Shown here: in pieces, positions 21,239-33,254 of the stretch | How positions within the stretch are numbered: position 1 is the stretch's first letter | How the letters are laid out: each line of letters begins with the position of its first letter | DNA from: Paralithodes platypus | Taxonomy: Eukaryota > Arthropoda > Malacostraca > Decapoda > Lithodidae | Assembly (NCBI GenBank): GCA_032716605.1 | Contig: CM064552.1 | Span: forward strand, 3,051,644-3,115,643 | DNA length: 64,000 nucleotides | Direction of reading: 5' to 3' | Position numbers and translations under genes: made by a program | Notes under the pieces: generated by a model | The model's input: the letters and a program-made list of their open reading frames with translations, nothing else | Database searches by the model: none | Told to the model about the DNA's origin: nothing

Positions 21239-21951
21239 TACATTTTGTCATTGTCATTTCGCCCAGCATCTTTTCGTCTTGACTTAGCATGTGCAAACTT
21301 GAATGTTTCCCAATTCAGTGAATATGAACGCACATTTTAATTATATTTAGCCTTCCCTGATACTGTGGGAGGATATTTTTGCTCAATAATGGTTGTTTTA
21401 GGTCACTTCACAGCTGAATGGGCTATCCCTTTTGACCAAAATGTAGGTCACACGATTCAATCTGTATGAAGTTAGCTCTGTATTAATTTTTACCTAATAA
21501 TATTCATTCACATTGGGCTAGCTAGGATTTCATGCAATAAATATTTGTTCACGTTTCGTCACTTAGGTTAGATAAAGCTAGGTCAACTAAAGTAACAAAG
21601 TCAAGTTTGGTTATGTTATACTGTAAGTTGAGTTTGGCTATGCTTCAATTAGAATGTTGAAAGTTGAAAGTAATAGAGGTAAGATTGCAGTGCTGCTAAT
21701 GATGACTAGTACAGTATGAATAGCTAACCGAACGCTTCGTACCATATGACCTCGGGCTCGATGTAATGTTTTTATACATTAATTCTTACGATAATAAACC
21801 AGATAATTAACCAAATTAAACTTTCTTAAAATGTTTGAGTTCTTTAACATTTGTGTTACTAATGAATAATATGTAATTAATTCAGCTAATTAGTGATGTG
21901 GGGCAAAATATGATGATATATGGGAGACATTTTGAGACATCCAGAGTGAGG
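21239..21951. other. Spacer between inverted N copies
   Basis: AT-rich intronic DNA with no coding region or repeat boundary recognised. Confidence 0.45.
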
Positions 21952-22215
21952 TTTGACATCCTCTACCCAACCTTAGCCGTTTCTATCTTTCTCTTATACT
22001 GTCCTACTTTTCCTTCTGGGGGCAGGGGGCTTGGAATCCTCCTCCCCTTGTAAAATTATCCTACTCATCGAGATAGAGAAAGGGGCGAGGGAACGTGAAA
22101 GTGGTCCCGGACCCTGAGAATTAGAACCCTTGAATGTTGTTTCTGTTCGGGTTGTCTTGAGTCGGCTACCCCCAGTAATGGGTTATGTGCCTAAGTATAT
22201 ACATATATACTGTAC
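21952..22215 (+). repeat. Repeat N copy 2, plus orientation
   Basis: Starts CCAGAGTGAGGTTTGACATC and ends GAGTCGGCTACCCCCAGTAA followed by TA-rich tail ATATACATATATACTG. It begins at the same base as copy 1, so the 5' end looks like a true element start. Confidence 0.7.
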
Positions 22216-22254
22216 ATACATACATGGGAGACACTAACTGATTTGATTTATTTA

Positions 22255-22440
22255 TTAAAATGTAAAACTTGCAAACTAAACAAACCAAAATTGGGACAAG
22301 GACAATATAAAGTCAAATTAAATTATCAAAATCGCTATGTGGAAACAACGTTTACTAAAATGAAAATTATTAAATAAAAGAACACAATCCACCACATAGG
22401 GTGTACATTACTACATGAGCAAGTTAATCTGTTTCCCAAG
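22255..22440 (-). repeat. Repeat G, long copy
   Basis: About 185 bp. The minus strand contains CTATGTGGTGGATTGTGTTC, then GTTTCCACATAGCGATTTTG, then GCAAGTTTTACATTTTAA with an AATAAAT-like tail. One of the longest copies here. Confidence 0.65.
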
Positions 22441-22739
22441 CAAACTATATCTAAACAATGGTTTGTTTAGCACGATATTGGCTAAGACGTTACATATATA
22501 GCTACTGACAAATATTTGTGAGCTCTTGCAATTTTCGTCATGTAAATATATCCATTTAGACATGTTCAAATCAAAACGGCTATATATTAACGCATAAGTT
22601 GCGGCACTCGTCACCAGTCGGACACCGAAATCCGCTAATTTTGTAGCCAAGGAACGAGGCAAGCTGTTGCAGGCAGCATGGGACACATTCATCCATCGGC
22701 CACCAAGTCTGGGCCAGCACTGAGGTAACTAAGAGATAT

Positions 22740-22985
22740 CTCTCACATGATTGTAGCATTACAAATAGCGAAAACCGCTAATTTTTAGCAATTTTGACCG
22801 ACATTTGCAAGATCGTTACAAGACAACCTGACATCGTACAGAGATGATTCAGATGTCATTGGAAAGCTCTATTACTGTACTTACACGAATATATAATTGT
22901 ATTACGTTCTGGCTCTTGTTTAAGCATGAAAAAGTGCAGGGAATGAAGATCAATTTAGGCCAGAATGCCCACACTGAAAGAGTTA
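22740..22985. repeat. TTAA MITE W3 fragment
   Basis: Shares the block with ATTACGTTCTGGCTCTTG and ends GAAAGAGTTAAT, like the right end of W1 (GAAAGGTGTTAAT). The left end is not resolved. Confidence 0.5.
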
Positions 22986-23181
22986 ATAAATATATACAGA
23001 AGCAATGTGGAAGGTGCTAAGGATTTTTGAAATTGGAGGAATTTTGTTAAGAGCAGTTAAGAGGTTTTATGAAGAGAGCAGAGCGTGTTAGAGCAGGAAA
23101 TAATGAGTTGAGTGAATGGTTTGAGGTATATGTAGGTCTGCGACAGGGTTGTATAATGTCACAGTGGCTGTTTAATGTATA
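22986..23181 (+). pseudogene. LINE X1 RT fragment, part 1
   Basis: Diverged RT: CNVEGAKDF-like sequence corresponding to the MWKVLRIYEIGGNLL region of X2, then GLRQGCIMSQWLFNV (the QGC palm motif), with frameshifts. Interrupted at 23182 by foldback element P1 and resumed at 24112. Confidence 0.7.
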
Positions 23182-24111
23182 CAGTAAAAGTCCGTTAATC
23201 CGACGACCGATGATTCGAATCTCCCAATAGTCCGAATTTTTCAATTTGAGGCCAAATCCGAATTCACCCGATGGTCCGAATTTCAAGAAGTCCCAAAGTC
23301 CCCTTTTTGAGGCATTAGTCCACTCAAATGACACATAATGGAGCACACACATATCATATGTTCATGAATTCACTTTAAAAGTTTACCATTGTCATTGTAG
23401 CCTATTACCTACTTCAAAACATTCAGATTAATGGTCAAAGGAAGCTACTGATATAAACGTAAACACCTTCTTCTTCTTCCACATCGTCTGCTAGAGAGTT
23501 TGTTTTGCTCTTGAACGCATCCTTGGGACGCTCCGATGCGCTACTGGCTTGCACCGCATTTTTTGCAAGCGCATTCAGTCTTGAGCTTGAAAACGCACCT
23601 TTCGACGTTCCGATACGCTACTATTTATAGTTCAGTGATCGGAGCGTCCCAAGGGTGCTTTCAAGACAACAAGACAAGGGTGCTTTCAATACAATATAAT
23701 ATAACAGAGCACGTCACAAAAGGAAAATCACAAAAAAATTACAAGAACCTCTCAGGGAAGGGCCGTTGTTAAGGCATTACTTCCCGAACCACATCTGATC
23801 TGATCTTCAAGAGCAAGACAAACTCGCTAGTAGACGGAAGAAGAAGAAGACGTTTATATCAGCAGATTCCTTTGACCATTAATCTGAATGTTTTGAAGTA
23901 GGTAATAGGCTACAATGACAATGGTAAACTTTTGAAGTGATTTCATGAACATATGATATGTGTGTGTGCACCATTGTGTCATTTGGGTGGCCTAATGCCT
24001 CAATGTTTTCGTCATACACAGGTTCATAGGGGTAAAGTCCGATAATCCGAAAAATCCACTAATCCGAACGAGGGCCGGTCCGCTGCCCATCGGATTAACG
24101 GAAGTTTACTG
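23182..24111. mobile_element. pogo-like foldback element P1 (TA duplication)
   Basis: 930 bp flanked by TA. Inverted termini are CAGTAAAAGTCCGTTAATCC and (reverse) CAGTAAACTTCCGTTAATCC. The ends are long inverted arms: CAAAACATTCAGATTAATGG near 23417 pairs with its reverse near 23875. The central part has a tandem-like GGTGCTTTCAA motif. No transposase. Inserted in LINE X1. Confidence 0.8.
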
Positions 24112-24533
24112 TATATGGATAATGTGGTGAGGGATGTGAAAATGAGAACTATGGGTAGAAAATTGGGTTTAGTAGGAAAGAATGGTAGAGATTGGGAGTT
24201 GAATCAGTTGCTGTTTGCTGATGACATAGTGTTGGTGGCGGATTCTGAGGAGAAACTGCATCGAGTAGTCAAAGAATTTGGTGTGGTTTGTGGGAGGAGG
24301 AAGCTGAAGGTGAAAGTTAATAAAAATAAAGTGATGGTGTGTAATGGTGTGTAATAAGGGTGATTGTAGGGTGAATCTAGATGTGAGGGTGGATGGGGAA
24401 ATACGGGAACAACTGGAGTTTTAAATATTTAGGAGGAACGATAAGCAGGAATGGAGGTAAAATAGAGAGTATGTGAAGGAAGGAAAGTTTTTGGAGCAAT
24501 GGGAATCATGCATTGAAAATTTAGCAAAACAAT
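24112..24533 (+). pseudogene. LINE X1 RT fragment, part 2
   Basis: YMDNVVRDVKMRTMGRKLGL and NQLLFADDIVLVADSEEKL (catalytic box FADD intact), then VNKNKVMVCNGV. It stops near 24354, and diverged sequence resembling the KYLGG.I..NG region follows. Matches X2 part 3 (27431-27790). Confidence 0.75.
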
Positions 24534-24751
24534 ATTATGAAATATATTGAAAGCGGGAAAAGCAGAAGGTTTGGATGGTATTGCTGTGGAGTGTATAAAG
24601 AAGGGTGGAGATGTGATAATAGATTGGTTGGTGAGACTTTTCAATGTGTGCTTTGTGATGTCAAGGGTACCAATAGACTGGACGAGTGCATGTATTGTGC
24701 CGTTGTACAAGGGGAAGGGAGATCGGCAGGAGTGTTCAAGTTATAGAGGTA
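24534..24751 (+). pseudogene. LINE X2 RT fragment, part 1 (fingers)
   Basis: Encodes GKAEGLDGIAVECIKKGGD, then VPIDWTSACIVPLYKGKGD and ECSSYRG, the RT fingers region. It lies directly downstream of X1's 3' part and should precede the 26229 segment, from which P2 and unassigned DNA separate it. Confidence 0.7.
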
Positions 24752-25539
24752 CAGTAAACTTCCGTTAATCCGAAGGGCAGCGGACCGGCTCTCGTTCGGA
24801 TTAGTGGATTTTTCGGATTATCGGACTTTACCCCTATGAACCTGTGTATGACGAAAACATTGAGACATTAGGCCACCCAAATGACACAATGGTGCACACA
24901 CACATATCATATGTTCATGAAATCACTTCAAAAGTTTACCATTGTCATTGTAGCCTATTAACTACTTCAAAACATTCAGATTAATGGTCAAAGGAATCTG
25001 CTGATATAAACGTCTTCTTCTTCTTCTTCCGTCTACTAGCGAGTTTGTCTTGCTCTTGAAGATCAGATGTGGTTCGGGAAGTAATGCCTTAACAACGGCA
25101 CTTCCCTGAGAGGTTCTTGTAATTTTCCTTTTGTGATTTTCCTTTTGTGACGTGCTCTGTTATATTATATTGTATTGAAAGCACCCTTGTCTTGTTGTCT
25201 TGAAAGCACCCTTGGGATGCTCCGATCACTGAACTATAAATAGTAGCGTATCGGAACATCCAAAGGTGCGTTTTCAAGCTCAAGACTAATACGTCCAAAG
25301 GTGCATTTTCAAGCTCAAGACTGAATGCGCTTGCAGAAAATGCGGTGCAAGCCAGTAGCGCATCGGAGCGTCCCAAGGATGCGTTCAAGAGCAAAACAAA
25401 CTCTCTAGCAGACGATGTGGAAGAAGAAGAAGACGAAGGTGTTTACGATTATATCAGTAGCTTCCTTTGACCATTAATCTGAATGTTTTGAAGTAGATAA
25501 TAGGCTACAATGACAATGGTAAACTTTTAAAGTGAAAAT
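24752..25539. mobile_element. pogo-like foldback element P2, inverted and truncated
   Basis: Begins CAGTAAACTTCCGTTAATCC after TA, and is an inverted near-copy of P1 minus about 180 bp at its far end, where an A-rich sequence replaces the terminus. Together P1 and P2 form inverted arms of roughly 750 bp separated by about 640 bp. Confidence 0.75.
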
Positions 25540-26228
25540 AAAAAAAATAAAAAAAAACTCAAGTCATGGTGTCTTTCTGAAGTTTAAGTTTCTCACTTTC
25601 TCAGTTTCTGTAATTCTTTATGTCATATCAATGATATGATTGATATCATTGTGACTGTCCATTGATATCTATGATATGACATAAAGAATTACAGAAACTG
25701 TCCAAACTGAGAAACTTAAACAGTTAAACTTATCAAGCTAACAAGCCTAACAATACAATAACAACATGATTAGTTGATTACATGATTAAACGATTAATAA
25801 TTTAATATCATAATATGATATGATTGATATGATGATATCATTAATAATTTATTAAAATAGGCCCCTTTGTAAGCCGTAACTTGCCCGTAAGGTTTACTTA
25901 GCGTTAGCAAAAGCCAAAAAAAGTCAGTAACAAGTTAACAACTGTAACACTGTCAGTCTGTCACTATCATAGTATCACTGTATCACAGTTCACTAACACC
26001 GTGAGTAACACCGTACGATGACTGTACACGATAATGACGTTCTTGAACCTGTTGTTGACAGGAAAAATCGCTTCCGGAGCGCCAGAAAGGAGCGCGAAAT
26101 TCAAGCTGCGCTCCGCGCCTGCACTCCGAGTTCAGATTTTTGCCGCTCCTCGCTCCTCTATATTGGTAGTGCGCACCGGATCGCAGAGCGCCAAATCGGC
26201 GCGCCCACGCCCACCACTGATGGCAGGG
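25540..26228. other. Unassigned insertion DNA with a strong hairpin
   Basis: Contains a perfect 29-bp inverted repeat (25602-25630 and 25672-25700, core TGTAATTCTTTATGTCATAT) with a 41-nt loop that is itself partly palindromic, and a GC-rich stretch at 26060-26225 with repeated GGAGCG/CGCTCC motifs. No protein recognised. Confidence 0.45.
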
Positions 26229-26549
26229 TGTTGATAGAGAGGATAATAAAATGTACGGAAGTTGCAATAGGAGAAGAACAGTGCGGTTTTAGGCGGGGAA
26301 GAGGGTGCATGGATCAGATGTTTGCAGTAACACAGTTATGCGAGAAGTATTTAGAGAAGCATAAGGAGATATTTTGGGCTTTTATGGATTTGGAAAAAGC
26401 GTATGATCGTGTGGATCGTGAAGCAATGTGGAAGGTGTTAAGGATTTATGAAATTGGAGGAAATTTGTTAGAAGCAGTTAAGAGTTTTTATGAAGGGAGC
26501 AGAGCATGTGTTAGAGTAGGAAATGGCGAGTTGAGTGAATGGTTTGAGG
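26229..26549 (+). pseudogene. LINE X2 RT fragment, part 2
   Basis: VLIERIIK, EEQCGFRRGRGCMDQ, FWAFMDLEKAYDRVDREAMW (first catalytic Asp) and ELSEWFEVE. The frame is continuous up to the hAT-like insertion. A homologous fragment is at 39390-39642. Confidence 0.8.
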
Positions 26550-27438
26550 TAGAGATGGACCGAATATTCGTTTTGTATTCGTATGTCCGAATATTCGCTA
26601 TGTTTTTCAATATTCGTATTCGCATTTCCATTCATAGCTATTTGCAAATATGCAAATATGTTCACGACACCAATAGAATTATACAATAATGTTAAATATT
26701 TAATTTTAAAGTTAACACAAACGAATAAATAACAGTGTAGATGTGCGTTGGGGCCGCTAAAGTGGAATGAAGGAGGACTGAGCAGTGTTGCTACTTAACT
26801 GTATTTAATAGTACCAGATCAAACTAGTGAAAAGTACCAAATTATTCTAAAGTGGAATCACTGCCCGGTAAACGAACGTGTGCTGGACCTGGACATTTGA
26901 ACCGCCGCAATATTGACATTTCAGACATATCCAATGTAATAGCATGTCACTAAAATACATTCCATAATATATTTCCTCACTGATTTCGTATTTAGTACCA
27001 GATATGGACTATTATATTGGAAAATGTATAAAATGTACTTGAGAGAGTCAAATGTACCAAATCTGGTACTTTAGTACCAACAAAGCGGCAACACTGGGAC
27101 TGAGGACTGGACACATAGAAAATTGAATGGATTTAATTTTGATTATTCAATTTTCTATGGCTGAACTCTTACAATATATTAAACATTAACTCATACAGTT
27201 CATTTATGATATTTAAGAAATTACACATTCACATCGTCATTAACTTCTGGTAATTAATTTCTTAGTAATTTAATTAACGTTTGTTGGTGATATAAAAATA
27301 ATTACCAGTTCTTGAAGGATGAAATAAGGATTGAAATATTCGCTATTCGTATTCGCGAATTTTACAAAAAAAAAATTGTATACGTATTCGTATTCGCAAA
27401 TAGTGAAAATTGATATTCGTTCCATCTCTAGTTTGAGG
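26542..27438. mobile_element. hAT-like MITE with perfect 8-bp target duplication
   Basis: The 8-bp duplication gtttgagg (26542-26549, 27431-27438) flanks an 881-bp element that starts TAGAGATGGACCGAATATTC and ends GATATTCGTTCCATCTCTA. An 8-bp duplication and TAGAGATG termini are hallmarks of the hAT superfamily. The interior is AT-rich with no transposase. Confidence 0.85.
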
Positions 27439-28740
27439 TAAAGGTAGGTTTGCGACAGGGTTGTGTATTGTCACCATATCTGTTTAATATGTTTATGGAT
27501 GGTGTGGTGAGGGAGGTGAAAATGAGAACTATGGGAAGAGGATTGGGCTTAGTAGGAAAGAATGGTAGAGATTGGGAGTTGAATCAGTTGCTGTTCGCTG
27601 ATGACACAGCGTTGGTGGTGGATTCTGAGGAGAAATTGCAGCGGGCAGTCAAAGAGTTTGGAGTGGTTTGTGGGAGGAGGAAACTGAAGGTGAACGTCAA
27701 TAAAAGTAAAGTAATGGTGTGTAATAGGGGTGATCGTAGGGTGAATCTAGATGTGAGGCTGGATGGGGAAATATTGGAACAAGTAGTGTTTTAAATATCT
27801 AGGAGGATTGATAAGCAGGAGTGGAGGTATGGAAATGGAGGTAAAACAGTGTGTGTGAAGGAAGGAAGGTTTTCGGAGCAATGGGAAGTATGTGGAAGAC
27901 GAGAAATCTCGGAATGAAAGTAAAAAGTGCAATGTATCAAGCAATTGTTGTGCCAACAGTGATGTACAGTATGGGGCAGAGACATGGGCTCTGAAGAAAA
28001 AGGAGAGAAGAAAGCTGGATGTGATGAGCTGCTTGAGGAGTATATATGTGTGGAGTTACCCATAGAGACGGATTAAGGAATGAAGAGATACGTAGGAGAG
28101 TGGGGCAGCAGGAACATTTGTCAGCCAGAGTGGACAGAAGGGTGCCGAGCTGGTATGGTCATGTTGAACGAATGGGAGATGAAAGGCTTACAAAGAGAAT
28201 ATATGAGTCAGATAAAAGGGGAGATAGAAGGGCAGGAAGACCCCCATTGAGATGGAGAGACTGTGTAAGACAAGGTTTGGATGATAGAGGAATGACTATA
28301 GATCAGGCAAAGGAAGTGGTAATAAACAGGAATGAATGGAGAATGCTTGTGAATAGTTGCGTGAACATGTGGTCATTTGGGGGAAGGGGTTGGGCGCAAG
28401 TTGGACTAGATAATAGTCTATCAGGCGCCTGGCCCAGGAAGACGATTAATATGAAGGGTGCGCCTGAAAGTGTGGTGGGCGGGCTTGTGGCTTTGGCTCC
28501 ACTGCATGTCTGCCTGCCGAGATCGGAGCCTCTCCGGGTGGTCGGGGGCCGGGGGAGTGCTGGAGCGACCTTGGTGACCCTGGTCTCTGGGTATTCTCCT
28601 GGGTGACCTACAGGTAGATGTGTGTGAATTTTGTGTTTTGTCTGTGTTTGTTAATTGTTTTGTCTTGTGTTTTGTGTTTTCCTGTTCTTGCTCTGTCTCG
28701 AGTCGGCCACCCCCAAGAAAATAACCCCCCCCCCCCCCAA
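27431..28740 (+). pseudogene. LINE X2 RT fragment, part 3 and 3' end
   Basis: Continues X2: GLRQGCVLSPYLFNMFMDGV, NQLLFADDTALVVDSEEKL, and after a frame break near 27790 a C-terminal zone with EEIRRRVGQQEHL, SWYGHVERMGDERLTKRIYE and GRPPLRWRDCVRQGL, ending near 28360. The 3' region (28380-28740) ends in TGCTCTGTCTCGAGTCGGCC and then C- and A-rich tails. That tail is shared with repeat N. Confidence 0.8.
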
Positions 28741-29045
28741 AAAAATAAAAATAAAATAAATAAAATAGAGGAAGATAAAAATAGGAAAAGTGGGGATTGG
28801 GCCTGAGCATATAGATAAGATAGATAGAATATTATGAAATAAAAATAACGCAAAACATATAACACACAAAAAGGATACCGTATCACAAGAGATCAAACTT
28901 TTGTCAGTAGCTGTACATGATGAATTACTCATTCTATTAAAGGGACTACAGTAAGTCCGAACAAACACAGTGAAAAGGGGTAATTTTGGACACCTCAGGC
29001 AACTGATGACAGTTCATTAAAACTTCAATTATAAATATATTTAAC
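28741..29045. other. A-rich tail and intronic DNA, no gene
   Basis: A-rich (AAAAATA)n-like tail of X2, then unassigned AT-rich sequence. Confidence 0.45.
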
Positions 29046-29165
29046 ATACTTCTTAACACCCCAAATGAAATTAATGAAAGCATGTGATTCTCCCAGGATT
29101 TGAACCCAAGATATCACATACAGAACTTACACGCTCTAACCATTACACCATAAAGACAGGATTTC
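29046..29165 (-). repeat. tRNA-derived SINE T copy
   Basis: The minus strand carries box A-like TGGTGTAATGGTTAGAGCG and box B-like GGTTCAAATCC about 35 bases apart, then TCACATGCTTTCATTAATTT. A full-length tRNA-like head, but the gene context is a SINE with its tail and no acceptor-stem pairing was established. Confidence 0.6.
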
Positions 29166-29285
29166 TGTGTTTTGCAAAATTATGGCTTAATGGTGTCGTG
29201 TATGTTTGAATTGATAAGATCCGTATATCTTGAATAATAAGTTTTATGGACCGCCCTCAATTGCCCCAGGTGTCCACAATTACCT

Positions 29286-30846
29286 CCTTTGACAGTAGAC
29301 AGTGTCAGAAGTGTGTGAAGCCATGAAAAGAGTGAAGTTGAGTAAAGCACCAGGAATAGATGGAGTGTGTGGGGAAATGCTGAGGTATGGTGGTGAGATA
29401 GTGATCGAATGGGTATGGAAAATGTGCAAACTAGCATGGGAGAAGGGGAGTGCACCTGATGACTGTAAGACAGGCATAATATTCCCCCATAAGGGTAAAG
29501 GGGAAAGAGGAGTGGGTGGTAACCACCGAGGAATATGTCTTCTGAGCGTAGTAGGGAAGGTGTACAGTAGGGTAGTGATTGAGAGAGTGAGAGCGAGAAC
29601 GGAGAAAATGATAGGTGACGAGCAGGGCGGCTTTAGGAAGGGAAGAGGATGTGTAGGTCACATTTTTACCATGAATTGTGTTGTGGAGAAATATCTGGAG
29701 AAGCAACAAAAGCTGTATGTTGCCTTTATGGACTTGGAGAAGGCCTATGCCAGAGTGGATAGAGAAGGTATGTGGAAAGTACTTAGAATATACGGAGTAG
29801 ATGGCAAGTTGCTGAAAGCAGTGAAGAGCATGTATGAGGGTGCAAAGGCGGCAGTACGTATGGAGAATGAGCAGAGCGAGTTCTTTGATCTGAATGTTGG
29901 GTTGAAACAGGGGTGTGTGATGTCCCTGTGGTTGTTTACTGATATATAATTTTATATGGATGAAGTCATGAAAGAAATACAAGGAAGAGCAATGGATGTT
30001 GGTGTATCGCTGATAAGGGAGGGAAGTGAGTGGAAGTTACCTGTACTGCTGTTTGCTGATGATACAGTTCTGATGAGCGATAATGAATGGGAGTTTCAGG
30101 GTCTGGTAAATATGTTTGGAACAGTGTGCGAAAAACGGAATCTGAAGGTAAATGCAGGTAAGAGCAAGGTAATAGTCTTCGAAAGGAGTGAAGCCACAGA
30201 GTGTGAGGTGAAGTTGAACGGTCAGGCTATGGAGATTGTCAGCTCATTTAAGTATCTGGGCAGTGTGTTGAGTAAAGATGGGACTATGGATGAAAAAGTG
30301 CGGGAGAGGGTGCAACAGGGGAAGAGGGTTGTAGGAACGCTGAAAGCAGATCAAGAAATAGGGTGGTCAGTATGGAAGTGAAGAAGTCCTTGCATGACAG
30401 TGTGGTAATCCCGACACTGACTTACGGAAGCGAAGCATGGATGTTGGTGGAGAGACTCAGACCAAGAGTGAGAAGAGTGGAAATTAGTTACTTAAGAAGT
30501 GCGTGCGGAGTTACATGGAGGGGTAGACAGACGAATGAGGAAGTAAGAAGGAGGTGTGGTGTGGAGGTAGATGTGCTGGAAAGGAACACCTTAAGATGGT
30601 TCGGCCATATGGAACGTATGGGAAGCGAGAGAATGACTAAGAGGGTGTACGAGAGCGAGGTGGAAGGACAGAGAGGGAGAGGTAAACCGAAAGAGAGGTG
30701 GAAGGATGGAGTGAGGAAGTATATGGATGAAGGTGGTGCTGGTTGGGAGGAGGGGCGTCGACTGACTGGGGACAGAGGTGCATGGGGGCGGTTCGTTCGT
30801 GGCCACCCATTCGGGGATCACGGCGTCAGGCAATAGATAGATAGAT
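29286..30846 (+). pseudogene. LINE Y1, 5'-truncated, near-complete RT with frame breaks
   Basis: Frame 29302-29949: LSKAPGIDGVCGEMLRYGGE, HKGKGERG, QGGFRKGRGCVGH, VAFMDLEKAYARVDREGMW and GLKQGCVMSLWLF, then a stop. Frame 29956-30381: YMDEVMKEIQGRAMD, KLPVLLFADDTVLMSDNEW (intact catalytic FADD), KYLGSVLSKDG. Frame 30363-30836: SEAWMLVERLRPRVRRVEIS, LRWFGHMERMGSERMTKRVY, GRGKPKERWKDGV. The 3' tail is (ATAG)n at 30831-30846. A second copy is Y2 at 48884-50080. Non-LTR RT of uncertain clade (RTE-like tail). Confidence 0.8.
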
Positions 30847-30847
30847 A

Positions 30848-31133
30848 CAGTAAAAGTCCTGTAATCCGGAAGGCAGGGGACTGCGGGACTTCCGGATTAG
30901 CAGATTTTCCGAGGTATCAGATTTATACATAAAAATGGCCCTAAAACACATACAAATTAATAATTAATTAGAATAGAGGCAGTGCGGTGAAGTTCCGGTG
31001 GTGTAGAGATGTAAATCCAAAACACTCGATTAATTGACTTAAGACAGACATGAATCTTATTTTGGGGGATAAACCCCTTCTGAGGTATCGGGCATTCCGA
31101 GGTTTCAGCCTCCGGATTAGCGGACTTTCACTG
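30848..31133. mobile_element. pogo-like MITE, 286 bp
   Basis: TA on both sides. Inverted termini are CAGTAAAAGTCCTGTAATCC and (reverse) CAGTGAAAGTCCGCTAATCC. It sits in the (ATAG)n tail of LINE Y1. Related in its termini to P1/P2. Confidence 0.8.
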
Positions 31134-31344
31134 TATAATATTATACAATACAGTATTTCGCTAACCTAACCGATCGGATTTCCAGGAACGTATCCCAATC
31201 GGATATCGAGGGATACCTGTACAAACAAATTTGCAATTTGACAAGATAATAACAATAGTACAAAATACATACAGCACTCACAAACAATAGTATGGTATTA
31301 TCGGGTAGGTACCTGTGAGCATAGCATGAACACATGACCCCTAC

Positions 31345-31743
31345 CAACTGTGGGTGATGGGCTGGTCTATCAGAGTGAGAACTGAGCGATCTCTGCCATA
31401 CCCATAGCTTACTCTGACTGTTCCTTTTACTTCTATATTTTCTAGATCTCAAGTGACGGCGTCTCTTCCGTGGATTGACCTCCCAATCTACCAAGATTGG
31501 AAGCCAAAGCGTCACATTTTTCCTTTGCCCCTCAACTTTCTCTTCATAATTGCTGAGGGGCACAGGGCCCTGGGTGGGGCTTTGGTTTCCCGGGCGTTTC
31601 CGCACCCTTGGCTCCCCGCCATGGAGTGGCTTCGGTCACCCAGGCTTTATTGTGGTTAGCAGGGAGGGTTCTGTGGGGGCGCTCGGGGCCTTGGGGCTGT
31701 TCGGCCAGGCAGCTTGGGGAACAACGGGAACAACAACAACTGT
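31345..31743 (+). mobile_element. SINE H, short copy H5 with 7-bp target duplication
   Basis: caactgt at 31345-31351 and 31737-31743. It begins at the same internal point as H2 (GGGTGATGGGCTGGTC), lacks CCTCA and a Gly-rich internal block relative to H4, and its tail is GGGAACAACGGGAACAAC. Confidence 0.8.
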
Positions 31744-32200
31744 TACCCTACAAATAACCTACATTTATAGTACAAATAAAATAAGGTTATCTCAAAGGCA
31801 AGCAATTGATACTATCAAAAGGGAATAAACAATATAACAGACATAAATAAAAAGAACCGGTACTGAACTCTAAAAGAATTCAGTACCGGTACTCTTTATT
31901 TATTATGAAAATTATAAAAAATTATCAATAATAGCAATTTAAGTAATAAACAATCAATAAATACAGACAAACAGTAAGCAGAGGATATATAGAGAAACTT
32001 CAAGTTAAAAATGCTTGATTAAAATTATTGATATCAAATTTAAGAATACAATCACAATAATTGACCTGAAAAAAAAAGATTAAATTTATGCAACAATTTA
32101 CTTGCATCAAAACTTCTAACCTAAGTACAAATTCAAGATAAGAATTTTACTGTACAATCAGTCATACCTGGGGCCAGGCCGTATGTGACCGAAGCTCAAA
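31744..32200. other. V-like interior fragment and AT-rich intron
   Basis: About 31865-32160 resembles the inverse of 5060-5330 inside element V. A short palindrome with GGTACTGAA/TTCAGTACC lies at 31857-31893. No gene. Confidence 0.4.
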
Positions 32201-32202
32201 TA

Positions 32203-32413
32203 ACTATAGGTAGCGCCAACGAACTTGACAATAATCGTGATCCCTTAACTTCTCATAACTCAAAAAGGGCCTAGAGCAAACTGGCTGTATATATCCACAC
32301 CTATTTCCTGGTGGACTCTTCCCAAATGATAGAAACGTCAGCCCAATTGCTTTCATTAATTTTGAGTTAAGGGGACAAGAATATTGTCAAGTTCGCTGGC
32401 GTTACCTATAGTG
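32203..32413. mobile_element. MITE with ~33-bp inverted ends (TA flanks)
   Basis: Left end ACTATAGGTAGCGCCAACGA; right end reversed is CACTATAGGTAACGCCAGCG. Pairing continues through ACTTGACAAT. Flanked by TA. The core is related to repeat M (CTCAAAAAGGGCCTAGAG). Confidence 0.65.
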
Positions 32414-33018
<605 letters not shown>

Positions 33019-33254
33019 GCTAGATTAAAAGGCTGTAAATTTCCACACCTATTTCCTGGTTGCCTCTTCCGAAATGGTAGGAATATTACCTCAAAAATTC
33101 TAGTTGCTCGCTTTTAGCTATAAGAGGTTAGTGGTTAAGATTTCTAACCTACGTATATAGTGAACAGGTACGTATAGTCAGGTGTAAAGGCGATGTGACA
33201 CGAGCGATTTTTCCATCAATTTTTATAGGCAATCGTTGTCTGGCAGTTTCAAAA

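Noticed and set aside
29090..29165. tRNA-like sequence on the minus strand
   Set aside because: Shares downstream body with other SINE T copies. Degenerate, so treated as SINE.
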